Shown here piece by piece: positions 33,601 through 45,379 of a DNA stretch of 64,000 nucleotides. Under the pieces are notes generated by a model. That model ran no database searches and was not told where the DNA came from. It saw only the letters and a program-made list of their open reading frames with translations. The first letter of the stretch is position 1; the number at the start of each line of letters is the position of its first letter. Position numbers and translations under genes: made by a program. The DNA is from Scatophagus argus (Eukaryota > Chordata > Actinopteri > Scatophagidae). The DNA is taken from positions 4,619,501-4,683,500 of the forward strand of contig NC_058511.1 in the NCBI RefSeq assembly GCF_020382885.2, read 5' to 3'.

Positions 33601-35639
33601 TGCGGACTGTCAGGTTTAGGGTGGACAACATAAACAGACGGTATAGGCTCAGCGAGGATTTCCCGCTAATTAATCCAATCCTCTTGACATCGACGTGTAC
33701 CTGAATAAACACAAAATGTTTTTGTCTTATGTTTTTTTTGTTTTTGTTTTTTTTTAGTCTTCGGTTTCTTAAGAAATAGATTTTATGTGTTCGGTTAAAA
33801 TGTGGCTGTAAAGCAGTATTATTTGTGAGGATTTTTCTTCTTGCATTTCTGTGTGTCTTTTGTCAAGTATTATGACAGACACAAGTGTAAAATTACTCAG
33901 TTCTGTATTCGAAATACACAAGCATTAACAGCAAGGCGTAATAACAGTATCAAAAGTAAAAGTGATTACACAACAGAAAATCCCCTCTCAACTCTATATT
34001 GAAGTTATTCTAATATAATCTTATTAGTTTAATAGCATATTTTAATTAATTAAGATTGTTGTTGGGTGATTATAATTCAAAAAGTGATCGCCCGTTTGGT
34101 TTGAGGTAAACCTGGAGCAACAATGCTGATCCTTGTGAGTTTAAGGTCATGGGTTCATGCATAATCTCTGTTTTAACCTGAAACACGCAAGTCACATCTG
34201 CCCTCCTGCCGTTTACTGACCATGGACTCTATTTAGGTCAGCTGTATGCCATGCTGAGCTGCACACTGGTCAGAGCGGGCAACCAGCTAATCTGACTCTC
34301 TGCCCAGCTGCCTTCGATGGATTACAGAAGTTTAAGGAAAACAAACAGCTGTTTAAGTCACTGAAACCACAGCAGCGGCGTCTTTATAGTGTCAAAAAAG
34401 AAGATGGAGGGTTGCAGTATGCATGGGTTACTCAAAAATTCCTGATTCTTGATTTTACAAAAAGGACAGCCCAAATGAAAGGCACTTAAGTGAACAGCAA
34501 ATTTGATTTATTGAAAAGTTAATGTTACAAAACAGAGGAACAACAACGATTTGTTCTCTGTCTAATAGATCTTTGTAAATGCAGAAACACCACATCTTAA
34601 GGTTTCATTGGTTTCTTAGAGTTTTTAAAAACTGTCGAGGCACTCATAAAATAAATACTGCAACGGCCTTCAGAATGTAAATTAAATACAGTTTGACTGG
34701 AAGTTCACCAGATGACCACTAGATGTCAGTGATGGTTTGACAGGAAACATGAGCCGGAGCAGGTTTTTCAGCGAATGAGACCATATGAAGTGGACATATG
34801 GAGACCGGACCAATGTGTAATTAGGCTTTGCACTGTATAGAAAATGACTTCAACAGTATAAAAATTAAACGTGATTATCTAGATGATGTAGGACAACATC
34901 TGCAGTCATAAGAGACTAATTTTCATCATTCAAAGATTATTAATTGGATTTTTTTTTGTCTGTAATCTGCACTGATAAGTTTCAGTGAATTAAATATTTC
35001 ATTCCTAGAACTTTTTGAACTCTAAAAAAGGAAACTCACCTAAAATGTGCTTATAATTCAGTCAAAGGAGGAAAAAAAATGTATACCTTACCAATAAAAT
35101 TTTTAAATCAAGCTAAAATAATCAGTCAGAGTGGGCAGGAGATGTATGCGTTTCTCAGCAACGAGACAAATTTAATTCCACTGATGAATTTAAGGGCATC
35201 ACTGCAGTTGTTCTTCTGTTTTACTGCAGATTTTTCTATTTCATGTTGTGTGTGATGCATTTTAATATGTTGTGGTTTTGTATGGATGCCACCTTGACCA
35301 GGTCTCCTTTTTAAAAAAAAGGATTCTTAATCGGCAGTGCTTGTTGCTTACACAAAACAACCTGCAGAAATTTGGAATAACCGAGAACCATCAAAATCAA
35401 CTTAAACCTAAAAAATATCTCTAAAAAAATGCAGGAATCTAAGCTCATGTTATTCTGCTTTCTGTGAAATGAATAAACAAAGCAAGCATGTCAGTAAATA
35501 AGCAAGATGGGAAACAAGTAAGGATAAAAGCAGCATGTGGGCAAATATGGATCAGGAAATATGCACTTAAGCAAGACAGTAAGTAGGTATGTGCTTAATA
35601 AGCAGCAAACAATCAACAAACCAAACTCTGCCTCTGCAT
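33601..35639. other. Intergenic region fmn1-ryr3, left part
   Basis: The intergenic region between two divergently transcribed genes. AT-rich; no protein-like frame, RNA gene or well-defined repeat was recognised. A weak B-box-like GGGTTCATGC near 34150 is too isolated to call a SINE. Confidence 0.5.
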
Positions 35640-36492
35640 CAGGGGTGGAAGAAGTATTGGGATCCTTGACCTCAGTAAAACTAAAAATACTGCTCTGTAA
35701 AAATTCTCCATTACAAGTAAAAAGTTTACTTGTGTTTTACTGGTGGATTATCACCACTGATGCAATCATGCTTAATCAGTATTTTGCTGTTGTACTTTGT
35801 TGAAGAGGAGCTAAATTGAAATACTTTATGTGTTTTGGGGTAGTTTAACATATAGACACAAAAGTATTGGGACACAACTCTTTATTATTGAATCCAGGTG
35901 TGGTATACAGGGCTGTTTATCAGGGCTTGGGCTCGGTCCCTGACTTCCAGTGAAGGGAAATCTCAATGCTTCAGCATACCAAGACATTTTGGACAATGCT
36001 ATGCTTCCAACTTTGTGGCAACAGTTTGTTGAAGGCCCTTTTCTATTCCAGCATGACTGTGCCCCAGTGCACAAAGCAAAGCTCCATAAAGACATGGTTG
36101 GATGCGTTTGGTGTGGAAGAACTTGACTGGCCCACACAGAGCCCTGACCTCAACCCCATCCAACACCTTTGGGATGAACTGGAACGGAGATTGTGAGCCA
36201 GGCCTTTTGGTCCAACATCAGTGTCTGACCTCACAGATGATCTACTGCAGAAACCCCCAGAAGAAGCAAAACTGTTACAGCTGCATAGCTGTCTGTGTAT
36301 TTAGAATGTGATCTTATTAAAATCTCTGTTGCTATAATGTTCAGGTGTCCCCATACTTTTGTCCATACAGTAAGTTAAATCCTAGCCTACAAAGTGGATG
36401 TAAAATGGAACTAGTAAAATAAAATATGTAAAGTACAAGTACAAGGCTATCTCAAATTTGTACTTGTTGCTTGAGTAAATGTACTTAAACCT
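35640..36492 (+). mobile_element. Second hAT-like miniature element, split by a Tc1-like insertion
   Basis: Begins CAGGGGTGGAAGAAGTA; the left part includes CTCCATTACAAGTAAAAAG and GGGGTAGTTTAA. After an inserted element (35851-36372) it resumes and contains AAATGGAACTAGTAAAAT, GTAAAGTACAAGTACAAGG and CTTGAGTAAATGTACTT, the right-hand half of the same family. The right terminus is eroded, so 36492 is approximate. Confidence 0.65.
35851..36372 (+). mobile_element. Deleted Tc1/mariner-like element with transposase remnant
   Basis: Ends are inverted copies of about 20 bp: left GACACAAAAGTATTGGGACA, right (reverse complement) GACAAAAGTATGGGGACACC, flanked by TA. The interior (36076-36196) encodes a transposase C-terminal fragment including WPTQSPDLNPIQHLWDELE. 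In Tc1 transposases the motif is NPIEHLW or NPIENLW and its glutamate is the third catalytic residue; glutamine here would be inactivating. The preceding FQHDCAPVH block is in another frame, so there is also a frameshift. About 520 bp remain of a full element of about 1.2-1.6 kb. Confidence 0.8.
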
Positions 36493-36903
36493 TCTAAGAC
36501 TTAAAAACAAAGCTAAGCTAAAATTATATTGCAAGTGTGAAGTGTCAGAGTGTGAGAATGGGGGAGAGAGGGTGAGGGGAGAGTGAGGTGTGGTGGCAAA
36601 CAGACAGACATATCCATTCATAACTTTGCTATTCAGGTCTGCCCTCTGACCGCCATGCGTCAATGTCTGGGAGACAGGGAGACTTACTGACTCAGGTGGG
36701 AAAAGACATTTTAAAAGTATTGTAGCCTCTGAGCATCATCATCATCATCATCATCATCATCAGCGGAGCGACAGCTGCCAGCAGCAGCATCTGCACCGCC
36801 GGGAGCTCGCCCTCTGATGGCCCGTCTCCGTTGTCTGCTGGTCCGCACTGCTGCTGCTGCTGGTGGCGTCGGGGCGCAGGGAAGGAGGGGGGGAAGCAGG
36901 GGT
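36493..36903. other. ryr3: ryr3 distal 5' flank
   Basis: Passes from AT-rich sequence to GC-rich sequence. It contains a (CAT)n run at 36737-36762 followed by CAG/CTG-rich sequence (CAGCAGCAGCATCTGCACC, GCTGCTGCTGCTGGTGG). No TATA box or reading frame of interest. Confidence 0.5.
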
Positions 36904-36987
36904 GAGGAGGAGGAGGAGGATGGGTGGATGAGGGGGTAGGTAGGTGGGAGAGGAGGAGGAGGAGGAGGAGGAGAAGGGGGGGGGGGC
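36904..36987. promoter_or_regulatory. ryr3: Polypurine GGA/G-rich tract upstream of the ryr3 start
   Basis: About 84 bp, almost only G and A apart from a few T, with GAGGAGGAGGAGGA blocks and a terminal run of eleven or more G. It lies 120-200 bp before the ryr3 start codon, where the core promoter or 5'UTR is expected. The composition could form triplex or G-quadruplex structures. Confidence 0.6.
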
Positions 36988-36993
36988 TCGGCT

Positions 36994-37026
36994 CCCTATA
37001 TGGCTGTGGATGAGCTCTATGCTAAT
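36994..37026 (+). promoter_or_regulatory. ryr3: CArG-like and octamer-like sites before ryr3
   Basis: CCCTATATGG (36994-37003) differs by one base from an SRF-binding CArG box. ATGCTAAT (37019-37026) is one base from the POU octamer ATGCAAAT. They lie just upstream of the ryr3 start codon and would suit a muscle- and brain-expressed gene. Sites this short also occur by chance. Confidence 0.3.
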
Positions 37027-37107
37027 ATCGGCTTGAGAGGCACAGCATCGCGTTTCTGCCGGCAGTCAGTGGTGGCTTCCAGAGTCTGAGCAGGCTCCTT
37101 CACAGCC

Positions 37108-40100
37108 ATGGCTGAGGGCGGAGAAGGGGAAGATGAGATCCAGTTCTTGAGAACTGTAAGTAACGATAATTTCATGGGTGCGATGCGAGCTGAGCCGATC
37201 CGTAGCGTGCACCTCAGTTTCCTGTCGCCAATTAACGCTTTCGCAGGCAAGCAGACAGCGCGTCAATTACGGATCCAAGTTGGATTATTGTGGAAGTTTG
37301 ATGGCGGGGAGGTGGAGGGGGGCTGTTGCTGCTGCTGCTGCTGATTAATTTTGCCTTTGCTTGTGCATGAGTGATGATTTTTGGAAGTTGCCGCAGGTTG
37401 CACGCTGCACCTCGCGGCCACGGCGCACCTGTCGGCAGGACTCTTGATGTGGGGAATCTCAATGAGACTCCCGTCTGCTGGTGCAAGGGCAAAAACGACT
37501 TCACGCTGTCTTTCATAGCACATCGCCCCCTCTCGTTTCCCCCCTTTCGTCGCTCTCTTGATCGGGATCGCCTTGTGCCCGAAGCATTAAACCTGTCATC
37601 TCAAACCAGTTTTAAATAATGAGCCCCTGCTGTTTGCTTCACTTCTCCTCCTCGGGGATAAGAGTTTCAGTGAAGTTGTGCTCACACGCAAGCCACCCTC
37701 TGCAATGACTATTTTAGTTGTTTGACGCAGATTGCGCTCCGCGTCCCTGCTCCGTGTGGTTGTGCACAACACTTCGCCTTGTAAATGATATGACAGCTTG
37801 TATGTTGGTGTGGTGGGAATATCTTTGGCGCACGTATTCTTCTCTGGCCTCATGAAGCTTTGTGACCCAGGTGTTGAATGAAAAGCACGGCAACGACGTG
37901 CTCAACAGAGGATGTCTACCTGGTTTCATGGCACCTGTTTCTCACTAAGAATTTTATCTATTTATTTATTTTTTTAACGTGAAAGGTTTTAGTCTAGTGA
38001 TTATTTTTGCTGGCTTCTACTCTGCACATAATTCTGCGCATGGAGAGGTGCATCTGTGGAAACACCCTTTGGTTTGACTGCTCAGATATCCTGTAGCTGA
38101 TGCAGTTTCTGCTGTAATTGAAAGCTTGAACATTGCCTATGACCCCTGCAATTCTCTGGGGACCAACTTTCACTCACTGTGGGTTTATAAAAACAACTTT
38201 CTTGTCGTAGAGTTTGCCTAGACTTTGTACAAATAGAAAATTTAGTTTACCAGGAATGTACAAGTGGTTTTGCATGTAGTAACCCATTTACTACTAATCG
38301 CTTATTCCCTTACAAATCACTACAGATTTGAAGTATTTTACTCAGGCATCTACTCATTTCTGTACAATATATGAAAAAGAAGCCTTAATAGTTCACACTT
38401 GGACCTTGTTGTTTACTTCGGTTGTGTACTTCATCACAGTTTATATGAAGCTGCGTTGCTGCAGTGGGGACATGGACTGCAGACTTATGCTGTTGACCAA
38501 AAATGTCAACAAACACCTGTTACCTGTGATGGATTACAGGTTACACAGTGTGCTACGAGATTTTTAGGTGGCACAGAAATAAATGCAAACCAGTGGCTGC
38601 CTGAAAGTTGACAAAAAGCCATACTGGTACTCCAGTAATTTAAACTATCTCTTCTACAAAGCTGGGCAGCGTTTGATCAGCATAGGATAAGGCATCCCTA
38701 CTTTTGACTGAGTCACACCCCTAAAGCCCTGGATCCTTCATTTCCCATAATGCAACTTCATAGCTGCCCTCATTAGATGGCCTTGCCTGGAAAACGGCCA
38801 CAGTTTTCACTCCACACACACCTGTCTTGTAATGAAGGTATTGTCTTAAAGAATTTAAAATAACCCAGATGATATCATCAAGGTTATTTTGTCAGGCCAT
38901 TTACTACTTACTAAGTAAAACTAAGGCGTTATGGTCCTTTTAATTAACATTCAGTTAAGTGTCATAGTTTGGGTTTTCAACTGATATCCATTTGGCATGT
39001 CTGAAGCCCTATGAGATGTTGATATACAGTATTGTTAATCTATACATAATCCCCTGAAGGCTTGGTTTGTTTTTAGGGGCAGGCGGGACCCCGTACTTAA
39101 CAGTTCCAGTGATATGCTGAACCATGCTTCTCAGATTCTACTGTCACAATGGCATCCTGGTTATCTGATGACAACAGCGATTTGAGAGGAGGGGGCTTCC
39201 CCTCAGCTCCACAGACCCTTGTTATCAAACCTCGCTGGTGGGAGAAACGTACACTCACAGGAAGCCCTAAAAATAAGAAATGAAATTTGAACATTATGTT
39301 ACAGTCCATGGAATATCATGTTATAAACCCATGTACAACTGGTATGTCTTTTGTCTGGGTGGGGGATTCAGTTTTGTCAGGATCTGTTGGCTTGTTTTCA
39401 TTTTGGTTCGGGAACAAAGTATGGTTGAATTTGTGGGATTCCTCTCTTTTTTTCCAAGTCAAGACTTTCATTAAAAGTATAAAATTAAATGGTCAAAGGT
39501 GTACCCCGTTGCTGCACACGACTGTCAGGTGGTGACAGAGGCCCAGACATTGTGATCCAGTTTCAGCTTGGAACCAGTCTCACCTTGCTGTTGATGTGTA
39601 ACGTTGGGAAAGCTGGCAGCGAGCAGAGCTTCTCTGTCAAATGAAACGCCAATGAAAAGTGACCGAGAGGAGGAAGATGTTACGCCTCCCCCTGCAGGTT
39701 GAAGGCAGCGATCCCTTATAATTTTATAGAGCTACACAGAAGCTTTCCTTCAGTCCTGATAGGGGCAAACAAAACTTTAAATTACTGGTAAAAAGCCTAT
39801 TGGAATTCTCAGCTCAGTGATTAGAACAGCTCATTAACCCCAGATATTAAATTCTGAATTAAAGTGACAGGAATGTTGTTGTTGTCATTGTTCAGTGCCT
39901 GCGTGCAAAGGATAACAAAACAGTATTTATCTCTGAGTTTATCTTCAGAAAATGATCCTGTGGCTTGTGCTGCACAGGATGCTGGAGATTCAAACAGCAT
40001 TGTTTCAGGTTTAAGTTATGCAAGATCTGCAAATTATTTGCTCTGTGTGCTAACTGCAAGAACACTTTGTGATAATTGCTGTGTCATCAGATAATGATGT

Positions 40101-43100
40101 GCAGTCACCCGTTTTATTTGCTGTAACGTTGCTTATTGATTGTGCTGCTATGTGAGGCAATACTGAAAGAAGAAATATTTACTTGCTTCTGCATTGTGAT
40201 GACACTCGAGTACACTGTCAGGGGAATACCTGTCAACCAGGTGACTGTCATGTTTCAATGGAAACTGTCATTTTTCTATATGCTAAAAATGACTGCTCCA
40301 ATCATAGCTTGGCAACCAGGCATTCGAGGTCTGTAAGGCTTTGGATTTCATTTTTGAAAGTCTTGATTAACTCGGCTGAGTGAGTAATGGTGCTACACGC
40401 TACTACACAGATGCTACTTTCATTTAATATAGCTTTATTTGTTTTTTGTAATTTGAGAAGTAGTCAGGTTTTCCATATGGTGATGACATTTATTTCTATA
40501 TAAAGAGTAGGATTAAGCCTTTCCTTATGTTGTTTGTTTGTATCATATAAGCTTAAGTTAGCTTATGTAGCTAGCTAGCTTGCAGCTGATAAAATGAACC
40601 AGAGAGAGCTGAGAGATAGAAACAAGATGGCTTTTGTTTACCTCCGTCTGAAAGTAAGTCTCATTATTTATAAAATTACTGAGAATTTCTTCAAGTAAAA
40701 TTTCCAGTCTATCATTGTCAACTGTGTACGTGTGCTGTGCGAGAAGATTAGCTACAGCTGCTAAATGGGGTTTAGCTAAAGGTCAACTGAGGTATATTTT
40801 TCGTTTTTGAGGTTAGATGTCAATAGAGTATAAGCTTGAATTAAACTTAGCTGTCCAGGTGAGCTACTGCGTTACACCTTTAAAACCAGGTTATCGAGGC
40901 TTGCAGTCTACGAGCAGCTCCTCTGGGCTTATTTGGAGTTTATGTTGGTCTAGAAGCCTACTGCATACCAAGGCAAGGACTCTGGGGGTTTAAATTTAGC
41001 CTTTTTAAAGATGATGCTTCCACAGCACATACAGCTCTGCTCCCCTGGCATGAAACTACACCAGGGACAGTGCTTGAGTCAGGGCGGCACAAAACCAGTG
41101 ACACTTTAACACCATTTTTTATAGGGATAAAGTAGCATTTAGATATTAAATGCTTGATACCACACAGCCATAAAGCTTACTATGTCAAAGTAAGAGCCAG
41201 AGTCCCCGAACCTACAAATGTACAAATTAATGTGCTCAACTTGGAAGATTTCTGGTGCGTTTCTGGTTACTGGTTTATTACTTCAAGTTTTAACAGAAGA
41301 CATCATTGTTAATCACATACATTACCTCCACTAATTAATGCACAGAGATGTCCAGGGAAGATTGGGGTTGCATTTTGGGGGTAATCTGTCATTGAATGGT
41401 TGAGAATTAGTGTTCAGACAGTTCAATGAAAACATATTATAGATCTTGGAAACCAGTGCCAAAGGATGAAGAGTGTAAGCTTATGTAATCTGCTGAAGAG
41501 TTGTCAAGATGTGACAGGAGTGGAGTGTCAGTGTCCACTGTCAGTGAAAATAAATAGGATTGCCAGATCTGTCTTAATATTAACTGCTGCGGCTAAAAAA
41601 TCTTCAAATAAGTTGAAATAGTTTCTAATGCAACGTGTTTGTTTAGAAATTACTTCAGTTTCTTCCCGCAAATGTTAGGTTATTTTTTGCAACCAGTGTT
41701 TGTTTAATGAAGTATGTCACCAAGTTGGAAAAACCCGGACAAGTCATGCACATGTACGTGAAACCTGTTACTGTTTTTCACATTGTATGATGTTGAGCTG
41801 AACAGTCTCACCTTTAGGTCTATTTCATTGGTCTGGTTGTTCCTGGGCTTTTGATCATATCACAGTATATGGAGACAGAGTCTGGCATAACTGATGTCAA
41901 GGATCATTAAGGAAACATGATTTCTTTTTGGAAAAAGAAAAAAAAAATCCATACCATCTGTAAGCCATGAAGTGACTCCAGTACAGCAGCATTTACTACA
42001 CTACACTAGTAGGTGCCCTTGCAAAGTTTGCCTCTTGTTGAAAGAGGGCATGAGAGACAGGCAGATTTGTCCCTCGGCCTCATGCGAACCTCCCTCAGCT
42101 TGATCTAAACTGAATGAGAAGGATTTCCTTTGTAATGATTGAGCAGGATGCAGTGGCAAAGCAGCAGTGTGTTCTTTGGCAGCTCCGACTCTCTCCAGTC
42201 ATCAGGACTGAAGGACAGCGAGCCTGCTGCCATCCCCCATCATTTACACAACCTGGATGTGAAGGTGGCAGGACCTTATGTCACTAACTCGCCTTCATAC
42301 TTTGATTTTGTAAATGAGATGAGATTGGTATGAGTGAAGTGGCCATGTTTAGTTAAACAGCAGACTAATTGATAATTAACTGATACTTGTTTTAAGATAT
42401 TTTGCGTGGGTTCAGCTTCTTTTGGAGTTGCATCAAAATATATGAACTGTATGAAGATTAAGAATTTCTGAATACATACTGAGGAATTTATATTAGCCTA
42501 ATATAAGTTCAAAATGAATTAGAAGAGGGAAGCTTTAATTCAGCTGCCAGGGAGAAAAGGTCATTCCTTTGTTTTCCAAAAAGAGGGCATTATTCTGTCT
42601 TCAACCTTGAACTGATGTTGTAAAGCTAACTCAACAGCCATAAATTATGAAAGTGGTGAGACAAGGCTCTTGTGGTCTCAGGTTTGTCTTCACCTGCAGA
42701 CCTTATGTAAGTCTTCATTCCTAAAATACTCAAATCGGTGTGTTAAAAATCTCTTTGAAATAATCTCTCAGCTGGAAATTTTAACAATATTCCATATTTT
42801 TCTTTTTGGCCCTGGGAATTATTTTGCCGGTTAACAGTTAAAATCAATCCCTTGAATCACTGACTCTAAATGCAATCTTTTCAGGCTGTGCACGTCAAGT
42901 TTATACCAGAATCCAAAATACAAATGAATTTAACTTGGTATTGACATTTGAGTTTCATAGGGAGCAATTGTGCAGTTTGTTTCTGTGGACGTCCAAGCAG
43001 CGTCAGCAGTGAATCCCAGTAGGAGCAGCAGCAGCAGCAGCAGCGTGAGTGGACTTTCAACCCAAATAATTACCTTCATTAATCAACCAAGGACAGAAAA

Positions 43101-44647
43101 AGGTGCAGACAGTGAGCCTCTTAACGTTTTGAGTCTCCCTTGGGTCTCTCAATTCATTTTCATTTAATGCCAGCACGGTTCAGTTTGCTGTCAGCTCTGC
43201 TCTCTTAATGGTTTTCTTCTGAAGACCATTTAGTATTGGTTGTAGCTTTTAATAATTCACCAGAGTTTACATGTGTGTGTGAAACCAAGTGCACGTCACC
43301 AATATTTTCCTGTACCTGACCAGGTAGATTTTTGTGTCTAAAACTGACCGAAATGGTGTTTCACGATAACCACATAAGCTTTGCGGCAGGAAGCCTTAGC
43401 ACGTTGACCACAATTAGCAGTATGTTGGCAGTGTGCATTCATGTGGTTTGGGTTTTGGAGGGACCTGAAAGGATGGGCTTGGATTTTTTTCAGTTGTTTA
43501 CTTTCAAAATCTAGCTTACTCTTGCTGATTTCTTTGAAGTTACCAACCCCAGCTTTAATAAATTCTAACAGTTAAACATTTAATCATGAATGTTTAATTT
43601 ATGTGTTGAACTTCTTAGCAAACAGTTTCTTATTTACACATCCAGAAATTAACAAACAACATTATCTTTCAATTTGAGTTGGGTTTCCTCTCACTGGCAA
43701 AATGAAAGTCCAATATTTGCTCTCTTTTACATCTGTTTTTGGTCTCCGCCAGCTTTTGAGGGTAATACATGGCTCGTAATATGTGGTTTGAGAGTTGATG
43801 GACCCCTTTCATATTGTCCCATTGTTTTCATTGCGTAGCCAGTTACAGTTAAGATTTGAAGCCAAGTTCTTTCAGAGGCTTTGAGTTTGCTGAGCACTAA
43901 AGCTTTTATTCAGGAAACCTTATAGTATAGTCACTGAAGAGCCCTGCTGCATTCATTCACTTCCAAATCCAATTTTTAATGATTGTCACTAACAAATAAT
44001 CCATTGTTTGAATTGCTGATCCTATTTCAATTATTATCTGACAAGACAGAACTGAAAGGATATTTCACCTCAGGAAAATATGACTTGTATTTGTCATTTT
44101 GCTAATAAGTCACTGGTGTTTAGTTTTCCAATAAGCCCACCAAAATCCCAGAAACGCCATTTTCTGTTTGCAGTGTGCATCCAGCCATGTCAGCTGCAGT
44201 CTAGAGAGGACATCTTATAGCTTGATGGATTTGGAAACCATTTCCAGCTTGCTTGTACAGAGAGAGATTTACCTTGTCACAGACAGCTTCTGATGTATTG
44301 TGAAACACTTAAATGCTCACTGAATTTATCTTGTGTCACATACTCTATTGACCCATCGTCTGTCTGAGGAAAGAAAATCTGACCTTTGTGAAATCTATTT
44401 CGATGAGAGGATGCTTGCCTTATCACGTTGCTGTATTCTGGGGCTTTTGCCGGATTACAACTGAAATCATCTTATGTTTGCATCAGGTTTTGCACACAAG
44501 GAACTGACAGGATGCAGGACAGAACGACTGTCGGCCTGGGTCAGGGAGCTGAGAGATTAGAGGGAGGAAAGAAAGTTGGCTTCAGGGGGATGTCCTCACT
44601 TCACCTGTTTTATTCACTTCTGTTTCAGTCTGTTTTTCACCTCACAG

Positions 44648-44683
<36 letters not shown>

Positions 44684-45342
44684 GCCTCTGTCCGCTCTGT
44701 CTCATCAGATAGGATGACGGACTTAAGAGAGGGTCCAGCTTCGTCCCTGACCAGAGGCTCCCCAGTTCTCAGTGCTTTTGCTTGGGTTGGACACTTTGGC
44801 CTTGCCCACATGGGGGGGCTCTATTATTCGAAGCTGCTCTAAAGCAATATGCACACAAACTAAGCCAAGAAAATCCAATCTGTTATAAGAACACCATATA
44901 AATCTTGAAATCTGTGATCCATGGCAGTGCGCTATGGGGCACAACTTGCTTGACTGCAGAATTTTATATCATTTTGTTAGAGCCCAGATAGGCGGAGCAT
45001 AATTCATTTTGACTCATGATGTTGTCTCAGACATGCACACACACACTTGCACCTACACACCTTCACGCATGTGCATGTGTTTAGTGATGGCATAATGTTT
45101 AAATTCATCTTCAGGGACAAATGACTGTGTGTACCTCCTGAGGTCACAGAGAAGAGTACTGAAGATAGAAGATACTGAAGGTATAATGTTTTGTGAGTGT
45201 TGTCAACTACAATTAACAACTTGTTTCTAGCTAGGAACTGAATGACTGTCTGGATAAAAGATGAGAGAGAAAATGACTGGAAACTAACACTGGGGTGCTG
45301 TGGGCTCATGTGGAAGTCTGAACTTTGAGGTGAGGGGACATA

Positions 45343-45379
<37 letters not shown>

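Noticed and set aside
34130-34160. Isolated B-box-like GGGTTCATGC
   Set aside because: No A box and no recognisable SINE tail nearby.
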